NCBI RefSeq assembly: GCF_020042285.1
Contig: NZ_CP083388.1
Span: 3,684,001-3,748,000, forward strand
Direction: 5' to 3'
DNA: 64,000 nucleotides
DNA from: Ferruginibacter albus
Lineage (GTDB): Bacteria; Bacteroidota; Bacteroidia; Chitinophagales; Chitinophagaceae
Under the pieces are notes generated by a model, which saw only the letters and a list, made by a program, of their open reading frames with translations, was not told the origin of the DNA and did not search any database. Below are positions 1 to 10,032 of the stretch, piece by piece; position 1 is the first letter of the stretch; each line of letters begins with the position of its first letter. Made by a program: the position numbers and the translations under genes.

Positions 1-1119
1 TGTTTTTTGCCATTGTACTTTCCCTGTGTCACTTATTTTTACCACCCAATAATCAGGGATAACCCCACTGGTATTACTATAAGCCCCGGCTGTACCATGA
101 TAACCACTCGCATCTCCATCGTTTGAATTAGTGATACCTGCAATGATATAACCACCGTCAGTAGTTTGTTCAATACTATTTGCCTGATCTACATAGGAAC
201 CTCCTAATGCTTTATTCCATTGCAGCTCACCCATACTGTCTAATTTTATTACCCATGCATCAGAGCTGCCTCCATGGTACCCTGTAACATCGCCGGATTG
301 CGTATAGCCTGCAACGATATAGCCGCCATCACGGGTTTGTTTAACACTATTGGCAACATCGGGTCCGCTGCCCCCATAAAACTTCCACCATTGTTGATAG
401 CCAAGGCTATCTATTTTTAAAATACTAAACTGGCCCAACAAGGCACCTGCAATAATATACCCGCCATCGGAGGCTTGTTGCACGCTGTAATTGAAATTGC
501 CTCCCTGGTAATGGTGCCATTGTATTTCGCCGGTGGAAGATAGCTTTACAATATTGCCGCCATTTACAAAATCACCATCACCCGAATTGCTAACCCCAGC
601 AACAATGTACCCACCATCCAAGGTTTGCGCTACGCTATAGGCTTCATCAAATCCTGTTCCCCCCAATGTTTTCTGCCATTGCAGCTCACCGATGCTGTCT
701 ATTTTTACAACCCAATAATCTTCCCATAGCGGATTCTGTAGATTACGGTGAAACCCGGTTACCTGTCCATCGCTAGAAAGTGTAGAGCCTGCAATAATAT
801 AACCACCATCGGTTGTTTGTTGAATGCTGTAGGCTATATCATCATAACTGCCGCCATAGCATTGTTGCCATTGAATTACACCTGCAAACGATAATTTTAC
901 TACCCAGAAATCGTCGCCGCCATGATTGCCTGTTACATCGTCTTCATTATAATTGGCGTAACCGGCTACTATACATCCGCCGTCTTTTGTTGGTTGGGTG
1001 GAGTATGCCCTTTCCGCCCAGCTGCTTCCGAATGTTTTTTTCCATTGTATGGCAGGAGCTTGACTATTAGCAAAATCAAAACAAAGAGATGTGAAAAAAA
1101 GCAGTAGTAGGTTTTTCAT
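1..1119 (-). CDS. Secreted WD/propeller-like repeat protein, 3' end outside window
   Basis: The minus strand is open without a stop from an ATG at 1119 to the window edge (373 codons seen). The product starts with a signal peptide (MKNLLLLFFTSL..., cleavage likely after N-S-Q-A) followed by repeats of about 50-60 residues of the form W-x-V-K-L-D-x-x-G-E-L-Q-W ... S-x-Q-Q-T-x-D-G-G-Y-I-x-A-G. At least six copies are visible, separated by Asp/Gly/Asn-rich loops. Such repeats are common in secreted Bacteroidota proteins that often end in a type IX secretion sorting domain, which would lie beyond the edge. The biological role is not known; a beta-propeller or beta-solenoid fold is inferred. Confidence 0.8.
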   Translation of the reverse strand, partial: MKNLLLLFFTSLCFDFANSQAPAIQWKKTFGSSWAERAYSTQPTKDGGCIVAGYANYNEDDVTGNHGGDDFWVVKLSFAGVIQWQQCYGGSYDDIAYSIQQTTDGGYIIAGSTLSSDGQVTGFHRNLQNPLWEDYWVVKIDSIGELQWQKTLGGTGFDEAYSVAQTLDGGYIVAGVSNSGDGDFVNGGNIVKLSSTGEIQWHHYQGGNFNYSVQQASDGGYIIAGALLGQFSILKIDSLGYQQWWKFYGGSGPDVANSVKQTRDGGYIVAGYTQSGDVTGYHGGSSDAWVIKLDSMGELQWNKALGGSYVDQANSIEQTTDGGYIIAGITNSNDGDASGYHGTAGAYSNTSGVIPDYWVVKISDTGKVQWQKT

Positions 1120-1141
1120 GTTAGATTTATATATGGATTAA

Positions 1142-1393
1142 CTATTCTTCATCAAGAATATTCCAAACAGTATTGATAGATGGGCTATTGGGGTCTTTGG
1201 ATGAAATTTTTTCTTTAGTGGTTTCAGAGGGTTTAATTTCCTCTATTTCAAAATGATCTATTTTGGCGTTCTTTAAATCATCATCAGAAATTATATCATT
1301 CTGATTTTTCAAATGCTCATGTACTCTTTGTGTAGTACCCTCATCGAGTGAGTCGCTTTTGCTTTCTTCGTCTTTTTTGTTTTTTGGATCCAT
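1142..1393 (-). CDS. Small acidic hypothetical protein
   Basis: An 83-residue ORF that I do not recognise. It is highly charged (runs of Lys/Glu/Asp), has no hydrophobic segment or cysteines, and is probably disordered; the C-terminus N-T-V-W-N-I-L-D-E-E is the only ordered-looking part. I chose the ATG at 1393 over a GTG one codon upstream. It follows the next upstream minus-strand gene by about 20 bp and may be co-transcribed with it. Coding status is likely but not certain. Confidence 0.45.
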   Translation of the reverse strand: MDPKNKKDEESKSDSLDEGTTQRVHEHLKNQNDIISDDDLKNAKIDHFEIEEIKPSETTKEKISSKDPNSPSINTVWNILDEE

Positions 1394-1415
1394 CACTAAT
1401 TATTTATTTGTAACA

Positions 1416-1679
1416 CTAATTCAGGCTTGAGTTTTTATCTCTTACAACGTAAAATGAGAATTTTTTTCCTGTTCTCCCAATTGCCTTTAGAATTTCAGCA
1501 TTGATCTCCTGAAGCGAAACATTCCCTGATTTGCTCAATACTATTTTGGATGGGTGTTTCAATTTATCAGCATTGATATTTTCATTTTTAAAAGAGGACC
1601 TTAAAAGTTCTTTATTTAAGCTGGAAAAGTCTTCCAGGTTTCCGTTTTCCATTTCAATGTGAGTAATATACTTTGGCAT
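1416..1679 (-). CDS. Small hypothetical protein
   Basis: An 87-residue protein I do not recognise (starts MPKYITHIEMENGN). It has no signal peptide, membrane segment or metal motif and is predicted soluble with a basic middle. It lies directly upstream of the acidic small protein at 1142-1393 in the same orientation. The pair could be a two-gene operon behind the TATATTTG element at 1717-1724. No function assigned. Confidence 0.5.
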   Translation of the reverse strand: MPKYITHIEMENGNLEDFSSLNKELLRSSFKNENINADKLKHPSKIVLSKSGNVSLQEINAEILKAIGRTGKKFSFYVVRDKNSSLN

Positions 1680-1716
1680 CTTTAATACGTTGTTTAGATA
1701 TTCATTTCAATAGCCG

Positions 1717-1724
1717 CAAATATA
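1717..1724 (-). promoter_or_regulatory. Candidate -7 promoter element TATATTTG
   Basis: On the minus strand the sequence TATATTTG matches the Bacteroidota TAnnTTTG element 37 bp upstream of the 87-residue ORF. No good TTTG -33 box stands 19 bp further up, so this is a weak call. Confidence 0.3.
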
Positions 1725-1911
1725 GAGCCCATATTTAGCGAAGGCTGTTAATTTGATTGTGATAAACATTAATTAATATGTGATCTCTATTTCAGCCTGC
1801 ATTTGAAGAAATAAGTGAGTAGAAGATGAGCAATTTAAGTCTCCTCCTCATGATGTATCCTTTATTAAGAAAAAGAAAACTTAAGAGTTCGAAGTTATTT
1901 GAGGTGCAAAT

Positions 1912-1950
1912 AAAAAAGCAGCTACAACTTAATTCGTTATAACTGCTTTA
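1912..1950 (-). terminator. Terminator downstream of tRNA-Asn
   Basis: The stem AAAGCAG/CTGCTTT, with further pairing inside (TAxAAC/GTTxTA), is followed on the minus strand by a run of T. It sits 10 bp past the tRNA 3' end. Confidence 0.65.
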
Positions 1951-1959
1951 TTTTTTCCG

Positions 1960-2033
1960 CTCCCCCTGTTGGACTTGAACCAACGACCCTCTGATTAACA
2001 GTCAGATGCTCTAACCAACTGAGCTAAGGAGGA
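1960..2033 (-). tRNA. tRNA-Asn (GTT)
   Basis: A 74-nt cloverleaf: the acceptor stem TCCTCCT/AGGGGGA is fully paired with discriminator G, the D-arm reads AGCTCAGTTGGTTAGAGC, the anticodon loop CTGTTAA gives GTT, and the T-arm contains GTTCAAGTC. The CCA tail is not encoded. Confidence 0.95.
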
Positions 2034-2098
2034 ATTTCCCTTTTTGAAAGGAGTGCAAAAATAAGGGGTTTTTAGTTTTTTTTAAAAATAAAAGCAAA

Positions 2099-2452
2099 CT
2101 ATTTCAGCCAGCTAAATAAACCCTCCTGTTCCAATCCTATATAGATGCCATCGGCACGTGTTTCTATCGGGAAAGTCTTTAAAAAATATCCTTCTCCGCT
2201 GGTATTTCTACCGTTTTGCAGGCTGAATTTGTAGCGGTGTATCGGGCAAACAATATTGCCTAATGCATCAATATACCCTTCCTCCATATAAGCGCCGGCA
2301 TGCGGGCATTTTTGCGAGCAGGCATGTAACACATCATTGTGTTTTGCCATGCAAACTATTTTTCCGGCAACTTCTACTTCCAATAAATTATTTTCATTGA
2401 AAGGAAGCTCTTCTACCGAGTCTGCAATTTTATGCCACTTGTATCTTTTCAT
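2099..2452 (-). CDS. Rieske [2Fe-2S] domain ferredoxin-like protein
   Basis: A 117-residue stand-alone Rieske domain. The two cluster-binding motifs are visible: C49-P-H51 and C69-P-I-H72, with the usual spacing of 17 residues between them, so the [2Fe-2S] site is intact. There is no signal peptide or transmembrane helix, which fits a soluble electron carrier of the NirD/ferredoxin-component type rather than a cytochrome bc subunit. There is no oxygenase or nitrite reductase partner next to it, so its redox partner cannot be named. It is separated from hflX by a palindromic repeat at 2465-2523 and from the tRNA by 65 bp. Confidence 0.85.
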   Translation of the reverse strand: MKRYKWHKIADSVEELPFNENNLLEVEVAGKIVCMAKHNDVLHACSQKCPHAGAYMEEGYIDALGNIVCPIHRYKFSLQNGRNTSGEGYFLKTFPIETRADGIYIGLEQEGLFSWLK

Positions 2453-2464
2453 AAGAAATGCTTT

Positions 2465-2523
2465 GCCGGTAAGATAGTAAGACGTAAAGTTTAAAATTTT
2501 CTCGCCTTCCCGACTTTACGGTA
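2465..2523. repeat. REP-like imperfect palindrome, copy 1
   Basis: An intergenic element with left arm GCCGGTAAGATAGTAAGACG and right arm starting CTCGCCTTCCCGACTTTACG around an A/T-rich centre. A related element lies at 45939-45990. It reads as a small dispersed palindromic repeat, possibly doubling as a transcript end. Confidence 0.45.
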
Positions 2524-3720
2524 TCAATAAAAGAATTCAGCTTTATAAGGATAACGAATGCGATATAGTTCACGTACTTTATTTAAGATTGTTTGTCGCA
2601 GTTCGGCGATATTCATTTTTTCAGTAGCCGAAACAAATACACAATTGTCTTTTGTTTCGTTCTGCCAACGTTGTTTTAGATCTTGCAGAATTTCTTTTTT
2701 TACATCATCTTCCAACCATTGATCAAACGTCTCTGCCTCGTATTTGTCCATCTTATTAAAAATGGTAACGGTTGGTTTTTCGGCAGCACCTAATTCTGCC
2801 AATGTTTTATTTACTACGTTCAGCTGATCTTCGTATTGCGGATGCGATACATCTACCACATGCAATAAAATATCTGCTTCTCTTACTTCATCCAACGTGC
2901 TTTTAAAGCTCTCAACCAAATGATGCGGAAGCTTACGAATAAATCCAACGGTATCGCTTAATAAAAAAGGAGTTTGTTCAAATACTACTTTACGGGTGGT
3001 AGTATCCAGCGTAGCAAATAATTTATTTTCTGCAAATACTTCACTCTTGCTCAATAAGCTCATTAAGGTTGATTTACCAACATTGGTATAACCTACCAAT
3101 GATACGCGTATGAATTCTCCTCTTTCTTTACGTTGTGTGAAAGCCTGCTTATCAATTTCGGCCAAGCGTTTCCGTAAGAGACTGATCTTATCTTTTACAA
3201 TACGACGATCGGTTTCAATTTCCGTTTCACCGGGGCCACGTGTTCCAACGCCACCACCTTGTCTCTCCAAGTGCTTCCACATTCCTTTTAAGCGAGGTAA
3301 AATGTATTGGTATTGTGCCAGCTCCACCTGTGTTTTGGCTTGTGCTGTTTTTGCACGACTGGCAAATATGTCGAGGATAAGATCGCTACGGTCTATGGTT
3401 TTAACCTTCAGCTCTTTTTCTATATTCTGAATTTGAGAACCTGTTAGCTCATCATCAAATATTACCAATTGAACATCATTGTTCTTATGCTGAATGAAGT
3501 TTTTAATTTCTTCCAGCTTTCCTTTACCAACAAATGTTCTTGTATCGGGATGAAGTAATTTTTGAGAGAATGTCTTGATGGTTTTAGCGCCGGCGGTTTC
3601 TGCCAAAAAAGCCAACTCAGATAAATATTCATTGAGTTGTGCTTCTGTTTGCTCTTTAGTTACCAAACCAACTAAAATTGCTTTTTCCTCTTTCTTGATT
3701 TTTGATTGTTTCTCTATCAA
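2524..3720 (-). CDS. hflX: GTPase HflX
   Basis: A 398-residue ribosome-associated GTPase. The N-terminal HflX domain (about 1-195) carries the glycine-rich linker G-G-G-V-G-T-R-G-P-G-E-T-E. The G domain follows: G1 G-Y-T-N-V-G-K-S-T at about 210-218, G3 D-T-V-G-F, G4 N-K-M-D and a C-terminal S-A-T G5. Family members split stalled or hibernating 70S ribosomes and are often stress-induced. The start is a TTG: an in-frame stop lies three codons upstream and no ATG serves. It is 30 bp upstream of the end of the SurA-like gene, in the same direction. Confidence 0.95.
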   Translation of the reverse strand: MIEKQSKIKKEEKAILVGLVTKEQTEAQLNEYLSELAFLAETAGAKTIKTFSQKLLHPDTRTFVGKGKLEEIKNFIQHKNNDVQLVIFDDELTGSQIQNIEKELKVKTIDRSDLILDIFASRAKTAQAKTQVELAQYQYILPRLKGMWKHLERQGGGVGTRGPGETEIETDRRIVKDKISLLRKRLAEIDKQAFTQRKERGEFIRVSLVGYTNVGKSTLMSLLSKSEVFAENKLFATLDTTTRKVVFEQTPFLLSDTVGFIRKLPHHLVESFKSTLDEVREADILLHVVDVSHPQYEDQLNVVNKTLAELGAAEKPTVTIFNKMDKYEAETFDQWLEDDVKKEILQDLKQRWQNETKDNCVFVSATEKMNIAELRQTILNKVRELYRIRYPYKAEFFY

Positions 3721-3750
3721 TTTGTTCTAAACGAATTTTGACTGTATGAA

Positions 3751-5100
3751 TTACTTTATCCACTTTTTCATTTCTTCACAGCTCTTGTATTCATCATCTA
3801 TTTTGATATAATAGGTAGGGATTTGTTCAACAAACCATTTATCTAAAGCTGCGTTCTTTTTTTCTTCTAAAGCTTGTTGTGCTATTTTACTGTAATCATC
3901 TTTTAAATTTTCACGATGCGGTTCTGTTTTACTTTTCAGATAAATAATACGAATGCCTTGTTTGCTTCTGTCGTCTGTAAATACAGTAGGTTTAGAGTAT
4001 TCACCCACTTTAATATCTTTTAACATCAGCACCATATCCTTATCCAATTGGTCGATGGTTACAATAGAACTACCTTCTCTATTGGTTACCATGCCACCGG
4101 TAAATTTGCTATTGTCATCATCGCTGTATTTAGAAACGGCATCACCAAACTGTAATTTACCGCTTACCAGTTGTTGTTGAACAGAATCCATTTTGTCTCT
4201 TGCTGCATTTAATTCTGTTGGAGTTATCTGCGGAATGATCAATATATGACGCACCAATGCATCATCGCCATTACGTGTTTCCATCTGCACAATATGATAA
4301 CCGAATTTAGATTTAAAAGGACTCGAGATCTGTCCTTCTTTTAAGCTAAACGCCTTTGCTAAAAAGGTAGGGTCCCATTGGCGTTCATTCCGGTTGATCT
4401 GGTATTCGCCGCCTTTATCTTTACTGCCCGGATCGTTTGAATAAATGCTTGCCAACGTTTCAAATTTTTTAGCGCCGCTTTCTATTTGCTGCTTAAATTC
4501 TTTCAATTGGTCGACGGCATATTCCTCTGCCTCCCTGCTGGCTTTAGGATATTCTACAATTTGTCCTATTTGTAATTCGCTTTCAAAAAAAGGCAAACTG
4601 TCTGTCGGTATCTTATCAAAAAACTGCTTTACTTCATATGGAGTGATCTTAATATCGCCTATGATCTTATCACGCATTGCTGCCGCTAATTTTCTTTCAC
4701 GAAAGCTTTGCTTGTAATCTTCTTTCATTTGATAAACCGTTTTACCGGCTATTCTTTCCAGCTCTTCTTTAGAACCGTAAGCGCTGATGAAATAACGTAT
4801 TTGGTTATCCAGGTCAGCATCTATTTCTTCATCAGAAACTGGCAAAGAGTCTTTTTCTGCCTGCAATACCAGGGCTTTTATGCCCATGGTTTGCTCTAAT
4901 GATGCACATCTGGCATTTGCCGGAACAGGCATATTCTGCCGCTGCATATCAATAATGCTATTATCAATATCGCTTTTTAAAATTACTTTGTCACCAACAA
5001 CAGCGATCACTTTATCAGCCAGCACTTTTTGCGTTTGTGCAAAACCGTTAGTAATAAATAATGCCGAAATAAAAACTGCAAGAAGAAATTTCTTTTTCAT
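3751..5100 (-). CDS. SurA-like periplasmic peptidyl-prolyl isomerase
   Basis: 449 residues with a signal peptide (MKKKFLLAVFISALFITNGFA-Q). After a helical SurA N-terminal-like region (about 25-170) there are two parvulin-type PPIase domains, recognisable by F-x-x-L-A-x-x-Y-S-x-D-P-G-S-x-x-x-G-G and by G-D-A-V-S-K-Y-S-D-D. The protein would chaperone outer-membrane proteins in the periplasm. Bacteroidota often carry several SurA paralogues, so a one-to-one surA assignment is not claimed. It lies 172 bp downstream of infB, beyond a strong terminator, so it probably has its own promoter. Confidence 0.88.
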   Translation of the reverse strand: MKKKFLLAVFISALFITNGFAQTQKVLADKVIAVVGDKVILKSDIDNSIIDMQRQNMPVPANARCASLEQTMGIKALVLQAEKDSLPVSDEEIDADLDNQIRYFISAYGSKEELERIAGKTVYQMKEDYKQSFRERKLAAAMRDKIIGDIKITPYEVKQFFDKIPTDSLPFFESELQIGQIVEYPKASREAEEYAVDQLKEFKQQIESGAKKFETLASIYSNDPGSKDKGGEYQINRNERQWDPTFLAKAFSLKEGQISSPFKSKFGYHIVQMETRNGDDALVRHILIIPQITPTELNAARDKMDSVQQQLVSGKLQFGDAVSKYSDDDNSKFTGGMVTNREGSSIVTIDQLDKDMVLMLKDIKVGEYSKPTVFTDDRSKQGIRIIYLKSKTEPHRENLKDDYSKIAQQALEEKKNAALDKWFVEQIPTYYIKIDDEYKSCEEMKKWIK

Positions 5101-5206
5101 GTTACCAGCGTATGTTCTTTTCTCAACATGGTTGTGTCACTCTCTGCAACTGCATACCAATATTGAACTTTGTTTTATGTAGTATAACTACCTGATTCTA
5201 TTTAAT

Positions 5207-5247
5207 TAAAAAAAGCCAAAAGTAAGTTGCTGTTCATTCTTTTGGCT
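5207..5247 (-). terminator. Terminator of the rimP-nusA-infB operon
   Basis: The minus strand has the perfect 9-bp stem AGCCAAAAG/CTTTTGGCT followed immediately by TTTTTT, about 26 bp after the infB stop. Confidence 0.85.
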
Positions 5248-5272
5248 ATTCAACATTCGTATTAACAAAATA

Positions 5273-8131
5273 TTACAGCGTTCTTTTTACTTCCACTTCT
5301 TCAAAAGCCTCCACAATGTCGCTCACTTTAATATCATTATAATTCCTGATGCTCAATCCGCATTCCATGCTCGATGTTACTTCCTTAACGTCATCTTTAA
5401 AGCGTTTCAGACTTCCCAATTCACCGGTAAAGATCACAATACCATCTCTTACTAAACGAATCCGGTTATTACGAGCCAGTTTTCCATCTAACACAAAACA
5501 TCCGGCAACCGTTACTTTATCAAACTTGTACACTTCTCTTATCTCTACGTTGCCCAATATTTTTTCTTCCACGCCAGGTTCCAACATACCTTCCATCGCA
5601 CTCTTAATTTCTTCAATAGCATTGTAGATAATAGAGTATAGCTTGATCTGTATCGATTCATTTTCGGCTAAACGTCCGGCTTGTAATGAAGGACGAACAT
5701 TAAAACCAATAATGATCGCATCCGATGCTGTTGCTAACGTAACATCGCTTTCGGTGATCGCACCTACGGCTTTATGAATTACCTTAACAACAATTTCCTG
5801 CGTGCTTAATTTTTGTAATGAGTCGCTCAATGCTTCCACAGATCCATCCACATCACCTTTAATAATTACGTTCAATTCTTTAAAGTTACCCAATGCCAAA
5901 CGGCGACCGATCTCATCCAATGTAATATGCTTACGGGCACGCATACCCTGTTCACGCAAAATTTGTCCGCGTTTGTAAGCCACTTCTTTTGCCTCGCTTT
6001 CATCGTGGTAAACTTTAAATGTTTCACCTGCCTGTGGCGCACCATTTAAACCTAATATTAATACAGGAGTTGATGGTGGCGCTTCATCCATTCGGGCATT
6101 ACGTTCGTTGTACATGGCTTTTACCTTACCGAAGAATTGACCCGATACGATCATATCGCCTTGTTTCAACGTACCGTTTTGCACTAAAATAGTAGCAACA
6201 TATCCACGACCTTTATCTAAGGACGCTTCAATAATTGTTCCTGATGCCGGGCGATGAGCATTTGCTTTCAGCTCTAGCAGATCAGCTTCCAGCAATATTT
6301 TTTCCATCAATAGATCTACGTGTAATCCTTTCTTAGCACTTATTTCCTGGCTTTGAAATTTACCGCCCCAACTTTCTACTAAGATGTTCATGGTAGAAAG
6401 CTGTTCTTTTATCTTTTCAGGATTTGCTCCGTCTTTATCAATTTTATTCAAAGCAAAGATCATTGGTACTTCTGCCGCCTGTGCATGCGAGATGGCTTCC
6501 TTTGTTTGAGGCATCACCGCATCGTCCGCTGCAACAACAATTACTGCAATATCCGTAACCTTGGCACCACGGGCACGCATAGCTGTAAACGCTTCGTGAC
6601 CCGGTGTATCCAAAAATGTAATATTTCGTCCATCCGCCAACGTTACTTCATATGCACCTATATGTTGCGTAATACCTCCGGCTTCGCCGGCAATTACATT
6701 GGTTTGACGTATATAATCCAGCAATGAGGTTTTACCATGGTCAACGTGACCCATGATCGTTACAATAGGCGGTCTTGGTGTTTGATTTTCCGGGCTGTCG
6801 TCTTCATCCTCTTCTTCCATTTCGGCAGCGTCATCCACACCAATAAATTCTACTTCATATCCAAATTCGCTTGCTACCAGCTCAATCACATCTGCTTCCA
6901 AACGTTGATTAATAGACACCATTATACCAAGCCCCATACACTTGCCGATAACTTCAGCAAAGCTTACATCCATCAAGTTCGCCAATTCACTTACAGAAAT
7001 AAATTCTGTAACCTGCAGCTTATTGTTTTCATCTGCTCCACCTTCGGCTTGTTCTGCCAATTCTTCTCTTCTTGCTTTCCTGTATTTTGCTTTTAAGCTC
7101 TTACCGCGACCACTGCCGCCTGTAAGTTTGGCTTGTGTTTCCTTGATTTTATCCTGAATTTCTTTGGCATCAATCTCTCTGTCTTCTCTACGTTGAAAAG
7201 GAGGTTTGTTGCCAAAACGTGCAGCAGGTCTTTGTTGACCACCATGATGACCGCCGCCCCCGGGACCATGTGGCCTGTTTCGGTTTGGATCATGTGGTTG
7301 TCCGCCTCTTCCTTGCTGACCGCCTTGATGTTGTCCCTGTCCTTGTTGTTGACCGGGAGGAAAATCATTTTTACGCTCAATAGGAATACGCTTGCGTTTA
7401 CGCTTATCTTCTGTATCTCTTTTAGGTCTTGTGTCGCTGTTAACCGGCAACTCTATCTTTCCTAATATCTTAGGACCTTCTAATTTTTCCGCACGAATAT
7501 TTTCGATAATCGGCTCAGTAGGTTCAGGAGCTGCAGGTGGTGCTGTTTCTGCAACAGGAGCAGGGGCTGTCGCTGCCGGAGCTTCTTCAGTTTCCTCTGT
7601 TTTCTTCTTGCCTTTTTTAGGTGCTTCTTTCTCTACAGGTTTTGCGGCTGCTTTTTTTGGACGGGTAGAAGAATCTATCGCATCCAGATCTATCTTATTA
7701 ATGATCTTCGGCGCTTCTAATTCAGGCGCTTCTATGTTGGTAACCGCTTGTGGTTGTGCCGCTTCTTCAACCGGTGCTGCCGGCGGCGGAGTTGTTGTTT
7801 CTGCCTCTACCGGTTTTGGCGTTTCTACTACCGGCGCTGCCGCTTCTTTCTTTTTAAAAGAAAGATCTTCTTCGTCTTTTTTCTTTTTAGGCTCAGTATT
7901 ACCAGAGCCTTTTATTAATTCAACCTGCTCGGCTTTCTGCTTAGCTACTTTATCCTGTTGAAATTCTGCCTGCAACACACGGTACATTTGTTCCGTGAGC
8001 TTTGCAGTGGGCTTCAGATCATCAGCACTGAAGCCTTTGCCGGTAAGGAATTCAATCAAGGTGTCTTTACCAATGTTGAACTCTTTGGCGGCTGCCATTA
8101 ATCGTGGTGTATTACTTGCTGTTTCTGACAT
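5273..8131 (-). CDS. infB: Translation initiation factor IF-2
   Basis: 952 residues. The first ~380 residues hold an IF2 N-terminal subdomain followed by long low-complexity Ala/Pro/Glu stretches and a Gly/Gln/His-rich patch, as in other Bacteroidota IF-2. The G domain carries G1 [10 protein letters not shown]3 D-T-P-G-H-E and G4 N-K-I-D; domains II-IV complete the C-terminus. The protein delivers initiator tRNA to the 30S subunit. It is the last gene of rimP-nusA-infB and ends at a canonical terminator. Confidence 0.98.
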   Translation of the reverse strand: MSETASNTPRLMAAAKEFNIGKDTLIEFLTGKGFSADDLKPTAKLTEQMYRVLQAEFQQDKVAKQKAEQVELIKGSGNTEPKKKKDEEDLSFKKKEAAAPVVETPKPVEAETTTPPPAAPVEEAAQPQAVTNIEAPELEAPKIINKIDLDAIDSSTRPKKAAAKPVEKEAPKKGKKKTEETEEAPAATAPAPVAETAPPAAPEPTEPIIENIRAEKLEGPKILGKIELPVNSDTRPKRDTEDKRKRKRIPIERKNDFPPGQQQGQGQHQGGQQGRGGQPHDPNRNRPHGPGGGGHHGGQQRPAARFGNKPPFQRREDREIDAKEIQDKIKETQAKLTGGSGRGKSLKAKYRKARREELAEQAEGGADENNKLQVTEFISVSELANLMDVSFAEVIGKCMGLGIMVSINQRLEADVIELVASEFGYEVEFIGVDDAAEMEEEDEDDSPENQTPRPPIVTIMGHVDHGKTSLLDYIRQTNVIAGEAGGITQHIGAYEVTLADGRNITFLDTPGHEAFTAMRARGAKVTDIAVIVVAADDAVMPQTKEAISHAQAAEVPMIFALNKIDKDGANPEKIKEQLSTMNILVESWGGKFQSQEISAKKGLHVDLLMEKILLEADLLELKANAHRPASGTIIEASLDKGRGYVATILVQNGTLKQGDMIVSGQFFGKVKAMYNERNARMDEAPPSTPVLILGLNGAPQAGETFKVYHDESEAKEVAYKRGQILREQGMRARKHITLDEIGRRLALGNFKELNVIIKGDVDGSVEALSDSLQKLSTQEIVVKVIHKAVGAITESDVTLATASDAIIIGFNVRPSLQAGRLAENESIQIKLYSIIYNAIEEIKSAMEGMLEPGVEEKILGNVEIREVYKFDKVTVAGCFVLDGKLARNNRIRLVRDGIVIFTGELGSLKRFKDDVKEVTSSMECGLSIRNYNDIKVSDIVEAFEEVEVKRTL

Positions 8132-8181
8132 TCTTTCTTTTTAGTTAAGTATGCGTGCATGACCAGTCCATGGTTGATAGC

Positions 8182-8217
8182 CCATAATATCATTCTGTTT
8201 GAATCCCGATATTATGG
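8182..8217 (-). other. Inverted repeat between nusA and infB
   Basis: The perfect 10-bp arms CCATAATATC and GATATTATGG are separated by 16 nt, in the 121-bp gap between nusA and infB. No T-run follows, so it is not an obvious terminator; it may be an RNA processing or stability element. Confidence 0.4.
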
Positions 8218-8252
8218 TCTATTAGACTATAAAACTAAAACCCCATGCACTT

Positions 8253-9503
8253 TTATTCTTTCTCGAACTCTTCCTGTAATATTCTTCTTACTTCTGTAAT
8301 CGTTTCTTTTTCCAGGTCTGTTCTTCTTTCCAATTCTTCAGGAGTAAGATCCAATACTGAACGGGCAGTATCGCAACCTACTCTCTTCAACTCATCAATT
8401 ATCCATGATTCAATTTCATCTGCAAATTCTTCCAGGTCAATATCAAATGATTCTTCTTCGCCTTCATTATCGCGGAACACATCTATTTCGTATCCTGTTA
8501 ACTCACATGCCAATTTAATATTAACACCACGGCGACCGATGGCCAATGAAACCTGGTCTGGCTTTAAGTATACGGTTGCATGCTTACTTTCGTCGTTCAA
8601 TGCAATGTTAGTGATCTTTGCCGGAGTTAATGAACGTTGGATCAATAATTGATTATTAGCTGTCCAGTTGATAACATCAATATTCTCGTTTTTCAACTCA
8701 CGAACGATACCGTGAATACGGCTACCTTTCATACCGACACAAGCGCCCACCGGGTCAATTCTGTCATCAAAACTTTCTACTGCAATTTTTGCTCTTTCTC
8801 CCGGGTCACGAACGATCTTTTTAACAACAATCAAGCCATCGAATATTTCAGGAACCTCAATTTCCAATAGTTTTTCGAGGAACATCGGACTTGTTCTTGA
8901 TACTATAATTACTGCCTGGTTATTTTTTAATTCTACTTTCTTTACAACACCGCGGATGTTTTCACCTTTTTTGAAATAATCCGATGGAATCTGTTCTGAC
9001 TTAGGTAAGATCATTTCATTCCCTTCTTCGTCCAGCATCAACACTTCTTTTTTCCAAACCTGGTAAACTTCCCCGCTAACGATCTCGCCTACACGGTCCT
9101 CGTATTTTTTAATTAATAAGCTCTTTTTCAGGTCATTGATACGGCTTGCCAATGTTTGTTTACCGGCAAGTATAGCACGGCGACCAAATTCCTTTTGAAT
9201 ATCAACTTCTTCGTATAACTCTTCCCCTACCTGGTAATCGGGCTCAATTTTAATAGCATCACTGTACTCAATTTCCGTAAGGGTATTATATATATCACCA
9301 TCATCCACAATGGTACGACGACGGAAAATTTCCAAATCACCCTTCTGGTCATTAACAATTACGTCAAACTGCTCGTCGCTTCCGTACTTTTTGCGGATCA
9401 ATGTTTTAAAAACATCTTCCATTACTTTCATTAATGTAGGACGATCGATATTTTCGGCGTCTTTAAATTCCTGGAAAGAATCAATTAAATTAATACGTGC
9501 CAT
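8253..9503 (-). CDS. nusA: Transcription termination/antitermination protein NusA
   Basis: 416 residues: NusA N-terminal RNA-polymerase-binding domain (1-~125), S1 domain (~130-200), then KH1 with G-A-C-V-G-M-K-G-S-R-I and KH2 with L-A-I-G-R-R-G-V-N-I-K-L-A. A short acidic helix-hairpin segment ends the protein; the long acidic repeats of the E. coli protein are absent, which is usual for the phylum. The gene sits between rimP and infB in the conserved order, 52 bp after rimP. Confidence 0.97.
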   Translation of the reverse strand: MARINLIDSFQEFKDAENIDRPTLMKVMEDVFKTLIRKKYGSDEQFDVIVNDQKGDLEIFRRRTIVDDGDIYNTLTEIEYSDAIKIEPDYQVGEELYEEVDIQKEFGRRAILAGKQTLASRINDLKKSLLIKKYEDRVGEIVSGEVYQVWKKEVLMLDEEGNEMILPKSEQIPSDYFKKGENIRGVVKKVELKNNQAVIIVSRTSPMFLEKLLEIEVPEIFDGLIVVKKIVRDPGERAKIAVESFDDRIDPVGACVGMKGSRIHGIVRELKNENIDVINWTANNQLLIQRSLTPAKITNIALNDESKHATVYLKPDQVSLAIGRRGVNIKLACELTGYEIDVFRDNEGEEESFDIDLEEFADEIESWIIDELKRVGCDTARSVLDLTPEELERRTDLEKETITEVRRILQEEFEKE

Positions 9504-9555
9504 AAACTGCCGGCCTCACTTTTGTTTCCCCGCCGGTAGGGTGTTTTATTGTTAA

Positions 9556-10026
9556 TTAAAATACTATCTGAATTTTTGTTTGCCTGATATCTGCAAACGG
9601 AATACCTGTAATTTTTGTTATTGCCTTTTTTCCTTTACCCTCGTGCTGTTCCAGCGTTACGGTCTCTTCATTTACTGCCAACAGCTTACCCTCTTGTTTT
9701 TTGTCGTCGTTGAGCGTAACTTCTACATTTCTACCGATGTTTTTTTTGTACTGACGTAACAATTTCAACGGCTCATCCAGCCCCGGGCTCGATACTTCTA
9801 ATGAAAAATCGCCGTCAGGATACCAGCCTTTTTCCTCAATGACCTTATAAAGGGCCCTGTTTATCTTGATGCATTTTTCAATGCTTAACCCACTATCTGC
9901 ATCTAAAAAAATTTTAATATTATTAGTAGGTTTGATTTTTACAGACACCAGAAAAATGTCTTCATTTTCCGGTAAAAGCTCCTTTACTAAACTCTCTATT
10001 GCTGTTATGGAATTGTCCTGAGTCAT
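9556..10026 (-). CDS. rimP: Ribosome maturation factor RimP
   Basis: 156 residues with the RimP N-terminal domain (D-x-D-S-G-L-S-I-E-K-C near residue 38, and the family signature S-L-E-V-S-S-P-G-L-D-E-P-L) and a C-terminal SH3-like domain. It is required for 30S maturation. As first gene of the operon it follows an exact TTTG-N19-TAnnTTTG promoter. Its whole ~48-nt leader is occupied by a perfect hairpin at 10033-10064, which is a likely control point for the operon. Confidence 0.95.
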   Translation of the reverse strand: MTQDNSITAIESLVKELLPENEDIFLVSVKIKPTNNIKIFLDADSGLSIEKCIKINRALYKVIEEKGWYPDGDFSLEVSSPGLDEPLKLLRQYKKNIGRNVEVTLNDDKKQEGKLLAVNEETVTLEQHEGKGKKAITKITGIPFADIRQTKIQIVF

Positions 10027-10032
10027 ATCAAA

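Noticed and set aside
813-1070. 85-codon plus-strand ORF
   Set aside because: Antisense shadow of the secreted repeat protein that is continuously open on the minus strand.
7392-7961. 189-codon plus-strand ORF opposite infB
   Set aside because: It is the antisense of the Ala/Pro-rich low-complexity part of IF-2, with no domain or promoter.
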